Positions 34,385-43,141 of a stretch of DNA of 64,000 nucleotides are shown one piece after another. Origin of the DNA: Nonomuraea candida (GTDB lineage Bacteria > Actinomycetota > Actinomycetes > Streptosporangiales > Streptosporangiaceae); contig NZ_JOAG01000030.1 of NCBI RefSeq assembly GCF_000725485.1, forward strand, positions 124,001 to 188,000. Direction: 5' to 3'. The translations under genes and the position numbers were made by a program. Each line of letters opens with the position of its first letter. The first letter of the stretch is position 1. Under the pieces are notes generated by a model that was not told the DNA's origin, did not search any database, and was given only the letters and a program-made list of their open reading frames with translations.

Positions 34385-35527
34385 TTGGCCACCCCCGTCG
34401 TCCTCGTCGCGGGCCTGCACCCCACGGCCCGCACCGCCACCGTCGAACGGCTCCTGGCCGGGCACCCCGGCTCGGTCGCCGTCCACCACGACCTCGGCGA
34501 GGTCACCCGCGGCCGCGTGCGGCGCACCGTCCGCGACGCCGGGCGCGTGCTCGACTCGGCCGACGTGCTCCTGGCGCACGGCTGCGTCACCTGCACCGTG
34601 CGCGAGGACCTCCTGCCCCAGCTCGTCCTGCTCGCGCCCGGCGCGCCGCTGCTGATCGTGGACCTGTGGGACTCGGTCGAGCCGCGCGCGGTCGCCGAGG
34701 CCATCGACTGCGACGCGGCGCGCGAGACCCTCCGGCTCACCGCCGTCCTCACGGCCCTGGACGCCGAGGCCCTGCCGGACGACCTCACCCGCGGCGAACG
34801 CCTCGCCGAGATCGGCAGGCCCGCCGCCGGCGGCGACCAGCGCTATCTGGCCGAGGTGCTCGCCCGGCAGCTCGAATACGCCACCGGCCTGGTCCTGCAC
34901 GGCGGCGACGAAGACGATCACGAGCTGTCGCTGCGGGTGCTCACCCACCTCGCCCCGCTCACCCCGGTGCACGCCGTCGCCGCCCTCCCCCGGGTCACCG
35001 GCGCCGCGCTGTGCGCCGCGGAGCTGGCCGAACGCGTCGATCCGGGCACCGCCCGGCTCCCCTGCGACGCCCGTACCGACGAGATCGTCACCACCGTCTG
35101 GCGCAGCCGCCGTCCCCTCCACCCCGCCCGCCTCTTCGAGGCCGTCGACGAGCTGGTGACGGAGTCCGTACGCTCACGCGGCCGCTTCTGGCTGGCCACC
35201 CGGCCCGGGCAGCTCCTCGCGTGGGACGCCGTCGCCGGCGTCGTCTCGGCCGAGGACGCCGGCCCCTGGCTGGCCGCGCTGCCCGAAGCCGCCTGGGACC
35301 TGGTCTCCCCCGCCCGCCGCCTCACCGGCGCCCTCGACTGGGCCGACCCGTACGGCGACCGCGTCCAGCACCTGGTTTTCACCGGCCCCGGCCTCGACCC
35401 CGGCCGCTTCCACGCCCTGCTCGACTCCTGCCTGCTCACCGGGGAGGAGGAAGCGGCCGGCCCCGGCGCCTGGGCCCGCTACGACGACCCGTTCGCCCCC
35501 ATCCTCAACCTCAAGGAGACCGCGTGA
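34385..35527 (+). CDS. CobW-like (COG0523-type) zinc-homeostasis protein with altered P-loop
   Basis: 380 residues. The first strand [20 protein letters not shown] replaces the Walker A GxxxxGKT; no P-loop lysine is present. The metal motif CxCC of CobW GTPases appears as [12 protein letters not shown] CobW C-terminal domain ends near [12 protein letters not shown]. In the Zur regulon such proteins are thought to deliver zinc to key enzymes. The TTG at 34385 follows GGAGG by four bases; an ATG at 34343 with GGAG upstream is possible but would put the operator inside the gene. It overlaps the bS18 start by four bases. Confidence 0.78.
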   Translation: MATPVVLVAGLHPTARTATVERLLAGHPGSVAVHHDLGEVTRGRVRRTVRDAGRVLDSADVLLAHGCVTCTVREDLLPQLVLLAPGAPLLIVDLWDSVEPRAVAEAIDCDAARETLRLTAVLTALDAEALPDDLTRGERLAEIGRPAAGGDQRYLAEVLARQLEYATGLVLHGGDEDDHELSLRVLTHLAPLTPVHAVAALPRVTGAALCAAELAERVDPGTARLPCDARTDEIVTTVWRSRRPLHPARLFEAVDELVTESVRSRGRFWLATRPGQLLAWDAVAGVVSAEDAGPWLAALPEAAWDLVSPARRLTGALDWADPYGDRVQHLVFTGPGLDPGRFHALLDSCLLTGEEEAAGPGAWARYDDPFAPILNLKETA

Positions 35528-35766
35528 AGCCCCGCCGCGCCCCGCGCAAGAAGCCCAACCCGCTACTGAACGTCGACCGCATCGACTACAAGGACACCGC
35601 GCTGCTGCGCAGGTTCATCTCCGACCGCGGCAAGATCCGCAGCCGCCGCGTCACCGGCGTCACCGTCCGGCAGCAGCGCCAGATCGCCAAGGCCGTCAAG
35701 ACCGCCCGCGAGATGGCCCTGCTCCCCTACGCCTCGCTCCCCGGCGGCCCGCCACCGCGGGCCTGA
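35524..35766 (+). CDS. rpsR: Ribosomal protein bS18, zinc-free form
   Basis: 80 residues; the frame reads [20 protein letters not shown], then [20 protein letters not shown]. It has the bS18 body without N-terminal cysteines. The GTG start overlaps the CobW-like stop (GTGA). It completes a set of six zinc-free ribosomal paralogues in this island. Confidence 0.93.
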   Translation: MKPRRAPRKKPNPLLNVDRIDYKDTALLRRFISDRGKIRSRRVTGVTVRQQRQIAKAVKTAREMALLPYASLPGGPPPRA

Positions 35767-35790
35767 CCGGCTCCGCGGCGGTCGCCGCCC

Positions 35791-35915
35791 TGGCCCGCTC
35801 GTCCCGGAGCCCGGGTGTCACCCGCCGCCCCGGCTCGCCGGTCCCGGCGTGGGCGCCACCCGCCGCCCTGGCCCGCCGGTCCCGTCGTGGGCGTCACCCG
35901 CCGCCCGGGGGCGTC
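35791..35915. repeat. Three imperfect tandem repeats of about 38 bases
   Basis: The unit roughly reads CGCCGGTCCCGTCGTGGGCG followed by TCACCCGCCGCCCTGGCC, and is repeated about three times between the convergent bS18 and DUF1707 genes. It is non-coding. It may fold into hairpins and act as a terminator. Confidence 0.55.
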
Positions 35916-35935
35916 CGAGCCGGCCGGGCGGAGCC

Positions 35936-36544
35936 TCAGCGGCCCTGAAGGCGTCGCTGCTTGCGGCGCTCCCAGCTGTTGGGGTGCCGGACGACCACCC
36001 CGCCGGCGCCGCCGGTGCCGGTGAGGCGGATCAGCGGTGTGCCGGGGAGCCGCTGCGGTGTCGTCTTGTCCTTGAAGCCCCCGAGGCCCCCGTCCATGCG
36101 GGACGCCTCCACGGCCCAGCCGTCGGGGATGACGATCGTGATGCCGGCCATCTGGCCGTGTGCCTCGATCCGGACCTCGGGCAGCCGGCAGTCGGTGTCG
36201 GTGAAGTCGAGCTTGACGGCGCCCATGCCGCCGTACACGGTGATGTGCCCGGGCACCTCCCAGCGCCCGGAGCGGCTCAGACCGTGCATGCCGCCCTTGA
36301 GGACCAGCGGTTCCTGGTTCACCCGGGCGTCCGGCGGCAGGTCGGCGGTGAGGGGCGCCAGATCGGCGTACGTCTTGGCGCTCAGCGCCAGCCCCAGCCG
36401 CACATCCAGCTCGGCGAGGTCGATCCGGCCCTCGGCCGCCGCGGTGTTCAGCCGTTCCACCACCGCTTCGCGCTCGTCGTGCGAGACGCGCCACTCAGCA
36501 CGGCGAACAGGTTCCGGAAGCCCAGCAGTCATAAGGCCAATCAT
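35936..36544 (-). CDS. DUF1707 domain protein with LiaF-like C-terminus
   Basis: 202 residues from the ATG at 36544 (an ATG at 36532 is equally possible). The N-terminal DUF1707 motif is seen in WRVSHDEREAVVERLNTAAA, then EGRIDLAELDVRL. The C-terminal half (ITVYGGMGAVKLDFTDTDCR, then GITIVIPDGWAVE) resembles the beta-stacked LiaF/cell-wall-stress response domain. No membrane helix is present. Proteins of this kind are common in actinobacteria and linked to envelope stress; the molecular role is unknown. It is convergent with bS18. Confidence 0.75.
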   Translation of the reverse strand: MIGLMTAGLPEPVRRAEWRVSHDEREAVVERLNTAAAEGRIDLAELDVRLGLALSAKTYADLAPLTADLPPDARVNQEPLVLKGGMHGLSRSGRWEVPGHITVYGGMGAVKLDFTDTDCRLPEVRIEAHGQMAGITIVIPDGWAVEASRMDGGLGGFKDKTTPQRLPGTPLIRLTGTGGAGGVVVRHPNSWERRKQRRLQGR

Positions 36545-36675
36545 ACGGAGATCCGGGGCAAACAGCCCGTCAACTCCGGGACGACGGCGTCCCGGCGCCG
36601 GGGCCGGCACGGCACGATGCGCGCCGGGCGGCAGGGCCGTCCGACCCGTCCGGCGGGCCCCAGCCGCCCGTCAGC

Positions 36676-37014
36676 TCATCGGGTCGCGTCGGCCCACGTC
36701 ACGTCGAGAAGGCGGGCCCCGGCGTCGTGCAGGGTGATGCCGTAGGCCCGCTCCTGGCCGGCGGTCGCCCCCTCGCTCGTCGCGCTCATCGCCTTGAAGC
36801 GGGTCTCGCGGGTCGGGCCGTCGCCGACGAGATGACCACGCAGCCGCCCGGCGCGGTCGTAGACGGCCCACCGCCCGTCGCCCACCTGCGGCATGGCGTC
36901 GGGGTTGTCCTTGAGCCACTGCGCGTTGGCCGCGTGGTCGGGCCGCTCATCGGCCTCATCCGGCCGGGCCGGATCTCCGGTGGCTTGATCGGAGGTGTTG
37001 CGAGCACTGCTCAT
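36676..37014 (-). CDS. Small hypothetical protein
   Basis: 112 residues from the ATG at 37014, acidic and hydrophilic at the start (TSDQATGDPARPDEADERPD), then a compact part with NAQWLKDNPDAMPQVGDGRW and YGITLHDAGARLLDVTWADA. No family is recognised and there is no signal or membrane segment. A TTG at 37080 would extend it through a palindrome at 37061-37074, so the shorter start is preferred; that palindrome would then be an operator 47 bases upstream. Codon bias fits a real gene. Confidence 0.55.
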   Translation of the reverse strand: MSSARNTSDQATGDPARPDEADERPDHAANAQWLKDNPDAMPQVGDGRWAVYDRAGRLRGHLVGDGPTRETRFKAMSATSEGATAGQERAYGITLHDAGARLLDVTWADATR

Positions 37015-37060
37015 GTCGTGTCTCGCTCTCTCATCATGGCCGATCGTCTCCGAGAGGTCG

Positions 37061-37074
37061 GAGAGTGTACTCTC
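37061..37074. promoter_or_regulatory. Palindrome GAGAGT-GT-ACTCTC, possible operator
   Basis: Perfect six-base arms with a two-base spacer upstream of the small hypothetical gene. The arms are the same as those of the TetR-gene palindrome at 47048-47061, though that one has no spacer. Confidence 0.4.
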
Positions 37075-37313
37075 AGCCAACGACCCCAGGGTATGGCACG
37101 GACCTCATTCGCCCGGCACCGCCAAGACGCGCTCTCCCCGCCCGATGACCGGCTTCACCGTTCAGCGACGCCGAGTGCGAGCTGCGATCGGCTGCGGCGA
37201 TGAGCATTGCTCGGAACGCCCATATCCGTCCCGGGGCAAGGTGAGGTTGACTGACAGTGTCCGGTCACCTGACTTCGGCAGGATGCGCCGGCGATACTGG
37301 AGCGGAGGCGGTC

Positions 37314-37919
37314 ATGTCCGCCGAGACCGTCATATGGCTGGCCGCCGCCGTCGGGGTGATGGCGGCGATGCCGGCCGCCGGCTTCCTGCGCGGGCGTCGA
37401 GATCGCCTCCGGGAGCGATCCGGCCCCGAGGACGAACACACTGTCGCCGTGGCGGGTGACCGCAGGGCGGCCGAGCGTGAGCTGCGGGCCCGCCGGACAC
37501 GATCAGGGCCGCTCGACATCCGACCACTCGATCCCGACGCCCACCGCCGCTATGCCGACAGATGGGCCGCGGTCCAGGAGCGTTTCGTGAACGAGCCGGG
37601 CCCCGCGGTCGGCGATGCCGATCTGCTGGTACGCGCCGTCATGGCCAAGCGCGGATATGCCACCGAGGACTTCGCGCAGCAGGCCTCGGAGTCGTCGCTG
37701 CGACACGACCGCACCCTGGAGCACTACCGCCACGCCCACGAGATCAGCGGGCGCGCCACGAGCGGCCGGGTGTCCCTTCAGGAGCTGCGGCAGGCCATGG
37801 CCCACTACCACGCCTTGTTCGATGCCCTCCTCGGCGGCGACCGGCGGCCTCTCCGTACCCGGGCCGCCTCCCGATCACCCCTGACACGCCCGCGCGGAAC
37901 CACGGGCCCGCGCCGGTAG
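37314..37919 (+). CDS. Membrane-anchored hypothetical protein
   Basis: 201 residues. One N-terminal helix (VIWLAAAVGVMAAMPAAGFL) anchors a hydrophilic domain with IRPLDPDAHRRYADRWAAVQ, then RFVNEPGPAVGDADLLVRAV and SESSLRHDRTLEHYRHAHEI. The core is a conserved actinobacterial domain of unknown function, often found near envelope or stress genes. GGAGG lies 8 bases before the ATG at 37314. The Arg-rich tail looks unstructured. Single gene. Confidence 0.65.
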   Translation: MSAETVIWLAAAVGVMAAMPAAGFLRGRRDRLRERSGPEDEHTVAVAGDRRAAERELRARRTRSGPLDIRPLDPDAHRRYADRWAAVQERFVNEPGPAVGDADLLVRAVMAKRGYATEDFAQQASESSLRHDRTLEHYRHAHEISGRATSGRVSLQELRQAMAHYHALFDALLGGDRRPLRTRAASRSPLTRPRGTTGPRR

Positions 37920-38165
37920 ACCGCGGAGCGCTCAGGAGGCCGCCGGGCGCGGCGACGCGCCCGGGACGGCCGCACCGCCGCCCGGCCGCGCCCCAGGCGC
38001 AAGCCCGGCAATGCATGTCACACTTCACGGGGTTCGGCGGCTCTTGAGACGGGGCTCACACAGGAGCACGTCTTCCGTGCGAAGCCCGGAGGCGATGCGG
38101 GCCGGCATCCGAACGGCCGGCGCGCCTCACCGTGTCAGGCAGGAACCAAGGAGGAGACCGCGCTG

Positions 38166-39374
38166 ATGAGCGGAGTGAGACGGACCTTCCAGGTGGCACT
38201 GGCCACACTCCTGGGCCTGGTGATCACCACCTTGCCCGTGTCAGCGGCCGAGCCGCCCACCCATGCCTTCCACAAGCAGACCTTATGGCGTTCGTTCACG
38301 ACCGGCGGCATGGTGACCTGTTTCCGGCTCCCGGCGGTCGCCAAGACCAGGAACGACGTGCTGCTGGCCTTCGCCGAGCGGCGTAACGGGAACAACTGCC
38401 ACGACCACGGCCCGTTCGACATCGTCATGCGGCGCTCGCTGGACAACGGACGGACCTGGGAAGCGAGCAGGACCGTGCTGGCCGGCACGGCCGGAGCGGC
38501 CCTGCAGGGGCACGCGACGGTGGTCGCGGACTCGACCGGTCCCGTGTTCCTGTTCAGCACCTCGGAGCCGACCGAGGCACGCCCGTGGCTGCCGCGGACG
38601 CCGAAGGTCCAGGTGAGCAGGGACGACGGCCGCACCTGGTCCGCGCCACGGGATCTGTCGGACGTCATCAAGGCTCCCGCGGGCGACCAGGACTGGTTCG
38701 CCACGGGGCCGGGTCACGGCATCCAGCTGACCCGTGGCGACCACGCGGGACGGCTGGTCGTGCCGGTCTACTTCGCCGTGGGCGGGCGGCAGAGCGTCCG
38801 GCTCGTCTACAGCGACGACCACGGGGCGAACTGGAAGATCGGCGCGACCGCGACGTACGACAAGTCAGAGCTGCAGCTCGGCGAGCAGACGCTGGTCGAG
38901 CGGGCGGACGGCAGCATCCTCGTGATCGCCCGCAACGGCGCCGTCCCCAACGACACCTCCATCCACGGCCTGGCCGAAAGCGTCAGCAGGGACGGCGGCG
39001 AGACCTTCGCCGGCCCCTTCAGAGCCGACCAGGCCATCGTGGCCCCTCCCACCCATCCCGCCCTGCTGCGCCAGCGCTGGGACACCGCCGGCTACAGCCG
39101 GATCCTGCTGTCGGCCCCCGCCACCCCGAAGACCGACAACAACGCGGTGGGCATGAACGTCCGCTCGTCCTTCGACGAGGGCGCCACCTGGCGCACCTAC
39201 GACAACAAGGTGGGCAACGCCGGCGTCCGCATCGACGGCGACCACGCCGGCTACTCCGACATGACGCTCATCGGCAACGGCGCGATCGGCGTCCTGTACG
39301 AGGCGGGCGCGGCCCGCTTCCGGGACGAGATCCGCTGGAACTGGTTCTGGGAGAGCGCCCTCGGCCTCCCGTAA
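38166..39374 (+). CDS. Secreted exo-alpha-sialidase (GH33 neuraminidase)
   Basis: 402 residues. After a signal peptide (VALATLLGLVITTLPVSAAE) comes the GH33 propeller. The FRIP-type motif CFRLP carries the arginine (R54) that binds the sialate carboxylate. An acid/base Asp lies in the NCHDHGPFDIVMRR region, the Glu in QLGEQTLVE, and the Tyr nucleophile in DHAGYSDM. Four Asp boxes follow the family pattern, including SLDNGRTWEA, SRDDGRTWSA and SFDEGATWRT. It should release terminal sialic acids outside the cell. The ATG at 38166 follows AAGGAGGAG. No sialate uptake genes are adjacent. Confidence 0.87.
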   Translation: MSGVRRTFQVALATLLGLVITTLPVSAAEPPTHAFHKQTLWRSFTTGGMVTCFRLPAVAKTRNDVLLAFAERRNGNNCHDHGPFDIVMRRSLDNGRTWEASRTVLAGTAGAALQGHATVVADSTGPVFLFSTSEPTEARPWLPRTPKVQVSRDDGRTWSAPRDLSDVIKAPAGDQDWFATGPGHGIQLTRGDHAGRLVVPVYFAVGGRQSVRLVYSDDHGANWKIGATATYDKSELQLGEQTLVERADGSILVIARNGAVPNDTSIHGLAESVSRDGGETFAGPFRADQAIVAPPTHPALLRQRWDTAGYSRILLSAPATPKTDNNAVGMNVRSSFDEGATWRTYDNKVGNAGVRIDGDHAGYSDMTLIGNGAIGVLYEAGAARFRDEIRWNWFWESALGLP

Positions 39375-39409
39375 CCCTTGTCCGGTCGAGCCGGTCCTCG
39401 CGGGAACCG

Positions 39410-40360
39410 TCACTTGGATTCGAGCCGTCCCAGCGGGTGGGCGTGGCCGGCCAGGGCCGCCTGCGCCTCCCGCCAGGCCGAGCCGTCGACGCCGAGGACG
39501 TGGCGCAGGTAGGCGAGGGTGACCTGCCCGACGAGGGCGACGCGGCCGGGATTCTCGTCGGTGGTCTCGGCGGCGTCGTAGCCGGAGATGCCGCCGAGGA
39601 GGTGCTCGCCGCCGAAGAGGGTGAGCAGGCTCTTGCTCCCGGGGCTGAAGGCGTAGGGCTCGGTGGTCCATTCCGGTCCCCGGGTGGTCACCGGGAGGTG
39701 GTCCTTGTCGCCGGCGACCACGAGGGCCGGCGCGGTGAAGTGGGAGAAGTCCACCTCACGGAGCCAGGGGAGGTTCTCGACGGCGTAGGGGGTCAGATGG
39801 TCGCCGCCGCGCCCGGCCGTGGCCAGCAGGACGCCTGCCGTGACCCGCGGGTCGGACAGGTCTTCGGCGACCCCGGTCCGCGGGTCGGTGACGCGCATGC
39901 CGAGCAGGATCGCGGCGGTGTGGCCGCCGAAGGAGTGCCCGGCCGCGGCGATCCGGCCCCGGTCCAAGCGCCCGGACAGGCCGGGGACGGCCGCCTCCAG
40001 CACGTCGAGGTCGTCGAGGAGGCGCTTCATGTCGGCGACGCGGAACCGCCACAGGGCGGGCCTGCGGGAGTCGTCCGCAGCGAGGTTCAGCCGCCTGGAG
40101 TCCAGGTGGGTGGCCTGGATCACCGCGAAGCCGTGGGCGGCCCAGTGGTCGGTCAGGGGTGCGTAGGCGTCCAGGTTGGAGCCGTAGCCGTGCGCGAACA
40201 GCACGATCGGCAGGTCGCGTCCGGTGACCGGCGCGGACACGCGCACGTGCAGGTCCTCGCCGCGTTCGGGGGCGGGCAGCACGATCGGCTTGACCGAGAC
40301 GATCGGGGCTGCGGCGAGGGGGCCAGTGATCCCGGTCGCCTCGGTTGCGGAAGTGGTCAT
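39410..40360 (-). CDS. Alpha/beta hydrolase (PAF-acetylhydrolase/chlorophyllase-like)
   Basis: 316 residues with the alpha/beta-hydrolase fold: the oxyanion segment VLFAHGYGSNLDAY, the nucleophile elbow AAGHSFGGHTA and a late Asp/His region (VVAGDKDHLPV, FGGEHLLGG). There is no signal peptide. The substrate is probably a small ester. It is divergent from a MerR regulator; the intergenic region contains a MerR-style promoter reading into this gene, so expression is probably switched by that regulator. Confidence 0.82.
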   Translation of the reverse strand: MTTSATEATGITGPLAAAPIVSVKPIVLPAPERGEDLHVRVSAPVTGRDLPIVLFAHGYGSNLDAYAPLTDHWAAHGFAVIQATHLDSRRLNLAADDSRRPALWRFRVADMKRLLDDLDVLEAAVPGLSGRLDRGRIAAAGHSFGGHTAAILLGMRVTDPRTGVAEDLSDPRVTAGVLLATAGRGGDHLTPYAVENLPWLREVDFSHFTAPALVVAGDKDHLPVTTRGPEWTTEPYAFSPGSKSLLTLFGGEHLLGGISGYDAAETTDENPGRVALVGQVTLAYLRHVLGVDGSAWREAQAALAGHAHPLGRLESK

Positions 40361-40454
40361 GGGATTGCCTTCTTCGATGGTTCTGTGCGGCGTTTGATGC
40401 GGTGTCTGGTGCGGTGGCCGGCCTCGGGCTGAGGCGGGCGAGCTCACCCCGGGT

Positions 40455-40486
40455 ACGCTAAAACCTGACATTGATGTCAGAGGCAA
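40455..40486 (-). promoter_or_regulatory. MerR-type promoter of the hydrolase gene
   Basis: On the minus strand TTGCCT (-35, 40486-40481) and TAGCGT (-10, 40460-40455) are 20 bases apart. The spacer contains the perfect palindrome CTGACAT-CA-ATGTCAG (40465-40480). An overlong spacer centred on a palindrome is the hallmark of promoters activated by MerR proteins. Confidence 0.7.
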
Positions 40487-40526
40487 TGGCGTGTGCCGCA
40501 CGTCACAGCGCCACCGAGGGGGACGG

Positions 40527-40907
40527 ATGCGCATCGGGGATCTCTCCGCCAGGACGGGCTGCAGCGTCCGGTCCCTGCGGTACTACGAGCAGCAGGGCCT
40601 GCTCGCCGCCGAACGCAGCTCCAGCGGTCAGCGGCACTACCCCGACGGCGCGGTCGACCGGGTCCTGCTGATCCAGCAACTGTTCGCCGCCGGGCTGTCC
40701 AGCCCGACCATCGCCGAGCTCCTCCCGTGCGTCGTCGACGGTCGCGCCACGCCCGAGCTGCTCGCCCGGCTGGCCGACCAGCGCGACCAGATCGACAGGC
40801 GGATCGCCGATCTGATCGGCACCCGCGACCGGCTCGACTCGGTCATCACCGCCGCCGGCGCCAACCTGCTCACCGGCCGGCCCTGCCGCGGCGAAGGCCC
40901 GCGATGA
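40527..40907 (+). CDS. MerR-family transcriptional regulator
   Basis: 126 residues. The N-terminal winged helix is standard (MRIGDLSARTGCSVRSLRYY, then EQQGLLAAERSSSGQRHY), followed by a helical dimerisation arm. There is no cysteine-rich metal site, so an organic ligand is likely. It is divergent from the alpha/beta hydrolase gene and probably binds the palindrome at 40465-40480. GAGGGGGA precedes the ATG. Confidence 0.88.
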   Translation: MRIGDLSARTGCSVRSLRYYEQQGLLAAERSSSGQRHYPDGAVDRVLLIQQLFAAGLSSPTIAELLPCVVDGRATPELLARLADQRDQIDRRIADLIGTRDRLDSVITAAGANLLTGRPCRGEGPR

Positions 40908-40948
40908 GGGGCGCCTCCCAGCGCGCGGAGGCGTCCACGAAGGTGGTG

Positions 40949-41185
40949 CTATCGGCCCAGCAGGACGCAGAGCGCCTGGGAGGGGTCGCTCGCGACCAGC
41001 AGCCCCTGCCCGCCGAGCTGCTCCGAGATCTGGGCGCTCGCACCGGCCGCCTCCGCGGCCTGCCGGCACATCTCGGACAGGTCCAGAGGCCCGGGAGCGG
41101 CGTGGGCCGGCGCGGCGAGAACGGCGGCGACTGCCAGGACGGCGGCGGACAGGACGGCGGGCCGGGTGAGCAGCATGCGGTTCAT
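40949..41185 (-). CDS. Small secreted protein
   Basis: 78 residues with a strong Sec signal peptide (AVLSAAVLAVAAVLAAPAHA) and a mature part of about 43 residues with two cysteines (EMCRQAAEAA and QALCVLLGR). The two cysteines could form one disulfide. AGGAG before the ATG at 41185 supports the start. No family is recognised and no modifying enzymes lie beside it. It is convergent with the MerR gene. Confidence 0.6.
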   Translation of the reverse strand: MNRMLLTRPAVLSAAVLAVAAVLAAPAHAAPGPLDLSEMCRQAAEAAGASAQISEQLGGQGLLVASDPSQALCVLLGR

Positions 41186-41418
41186 CGGTGGCTCCTGATG
41201 CCGGGACGGCGAATCGGACGGGGAGATGGCCAGAAGGCGGGCGCGGGGGCCGGATGGTCGTGACGACAGCCTTCCCATCAGTCATCACTACATAACGTAA
41301 CGATAAAGTCACGACCTGTACTGGGTGGACGACCGTCGCCACACAGGCCGTCGCCGGAGCGGCCCGGTCAGCCGATCCCAGCGCAGGCGGTTTCGCTGAT
41401 CTCGGCTCCGTACGGGCT

Positions 41419-42990
41419 CTAGTTCGGGATGGCGCTGCCCGCGCAGCCGCGGTCGATGCGGCCGGTGGTGAAGTATCCGACCACGTCGGCGGCGCATTCC
41501 GGCACGCGGGTGACGGAGCCGTGGACGTCGTCGGTGACGGTGTAGACGGTGCCGCCGATGGCGCGCCGGGTCTGCAGCGTCCACTCGTACGCCGACATGT
41601 ACTCATGCAGGTGCCCGGACAGCACCAGCGAGCCCTTGCCGCGTTTGACCGGGCTTTCCTGTACGGGAAGCGGCCAGCCGGGGCATTCCACTCCCAGCCC
41701 CCAGGCCCGGCCGGTCACCGGGTAGCGCCTGACCCGCTCCTGGTAGGCGTTCCAGGCGGCGGCGAAGGTGGGCCGGCTGGCGTCCTCGTTGCATTTGACC
41801 GCGCGGTTCATGGTCAGGTTCAGCGTCTCGGGCAGGCCGGGCACGGGTGCTCCCCTGGGCGGGCCGAAGAGCTCCTTGACGGTGGGCGGGGCGGTGGCGC
41901 CGGTCGCGTCGCGCAGCTCGGCCAGGGCCTTGCCGGCCCGCGCCCATTCGGTGGAGTTGCGGCGGGCCAGATCGGCCACGGCCGCGCCGTCGATGGGCCG
42001 CTGCAGGTCGGTGAACGTCTTCGGCGTCTTGTCGTGGTCGCGCACCAGCTTCAGCACCGCGTCGCGGACCTGCCGTGCGGTGGATCCCAGGCCGTGGATC
42101 TCGTCCTTGCGCGCCAGCCAGGCCGCCATCCGGGCGAAGTTGCGCTCGGCGGCGCCGGCGCTGCCGGCGAGGTGGTCGTCCTGGCGGGTCCACGGCGGTG
42201 CCGTGCTGTCGAGGAAGACCCGGCCGGTGCTGCGGGGGTGGTTGCCGCGGTAGAGCATGCCGAGATGGGTGCCCCAGGACACGCCGAGCAGGTTGAGCCG
42301 GCGCTCGCCGAGCGCGGCCCTGATCAGGTCGAGGTCGTCGGCGACGTTCTCGGTGGTGAGCGCGCCGAGGAAGGCGGGGTTGGAACGCCCGCAGGCGTCG
42401 TTGGCGGCCGACTGGGCGTCGTAGATCGTGCGGGCCGTCTCCTCGGTGAGCGGGCCGGGCCCGGGCCGGGGGCCTTGCGCGGGCGGGCAGGCGACCTTGG
42501 TGCTGGCGCCCACCCCTCGGGGGTCGAAGCCGATGAGGTCGTAGCGCTCGTTGAGCTTGGCGATCTCCTCGTTCCTGAGCCTGATCCGCAGGACGGGATC
42601 GAGGTATCCGCTGTTGCCGGGCCCGCCGGGCAGGATCACGGTGGCGCCGAGCCGCCGCTTGGGGTTGGCGGCGGCGAGGCGGGTGACCGCGATGTCGATT
42701 TTCAGCCCGTCGGAGCGGTCGTGGTCCAGCGGGACGCTGACCGTCCCGCACTGCAGGCGCTTCATCTCGGCGCGGAAGGCCGGTAGTTGCTCCTGGGTCA
42801 CGCCCATGGCCCGGACCACCTCGTCGGCGTAGGCGGGGCAGGGCTTCCACGCCACGGTCGGAGCCGGCCGGTCAACGGTGGCCGCCGCAGGGGCCGGCTG
42901 CGCCGCCGGCACCGCCGTTCCCACAAGCGTCAGGCACGCGAGGGCAGTGAGCCGGCGCAGCGGTTTCACGGAGAAAGTCATGACCGCCAT
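41419..42990 (-). CDS. Secreted S33-type peptidase (tripeptidyl aminopeptidase-like)
   Basis: About 523 residues from the ATG at 42990 (an ATG at 42981 is as likely). A signal peptide precedes the alpha/beta-hydrolase fold of the SlpD/TAP group: ATVILPGGPGNSGY (oxyanion), YDLIGFDPRGVGAS, the Ser nucleophile in LLGVSWGTHLG and a final histidine in VTDDVHGSV. A C-terminal TAP-like domain and paired cysteines are typical. It should cleave short peptides from the N-terminus outside the cell. It is divergent from the beta-lactamase-fold hydrolase gene. Confidence 0.85.
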   Translation of the reverse strand: MAVMTFSVKPLRRLTALACLTLVGTAVPAAQPAPAAATVDRPAPTVAWKPCPAYADEVVRAMGVTQEQLPAFRAEMKRLQCGTVSVPLDHDRSDGLKIDIAVTRLAAANPKRRLGATVILPGGPGNSGYLDPVLRIRLRNEEIAKLNERYDLIGFDPRGVGASTKVACPPAQGPRPGPGPLTEETARTIYDAQSAANDACGRSNPAFLGALTTENVADDLDLIRAALGERRLNLLGVSWGTHLGMLYRGNHPRSTGRVFLDSTAPPWTRQDDHLAGSAGAAERNFARMAAWLARKDEIHGLGSTARQVRDAVLKLVRDHDKTPKTFTDLQRPIDGAAVADLARRNSTEWARAGKALAELRDATGATAPPTVKELFGPPRGAPVPGLPETLNLTMNRAVKCNEDASRPTFAAAWNAYQERVRRYPVTGRAWGLGVECPGWPLPVQESPVKRGKGSLVLSGHLHEYMSAYEWTLQTRRAIGGTVYTVTDDVHGSVTRVPECAADVVGYFTTGRIDRGCAGSAIPN

Positions 42991-43141
42991 CGCTACACCA
43001 GCGCTTGTTTCCTCGTGGTTTCTGCGAGGCGCGAAGCGTGGGCGGAAACAGGCAGGAAACGCCCTCTGGTCTAGGTATGAGCCCGACCATCGCGGCCGGC
43101 GCCACCGCTGGACCGCGATATTCGACGGAAGGAACTCTCTC

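Noticed and set aside
40949..41185. Small secreted protein as a RiPP precursor
   Set aside because: It has an ordinary Sec signal peptide and no modifying enzyme nearby.
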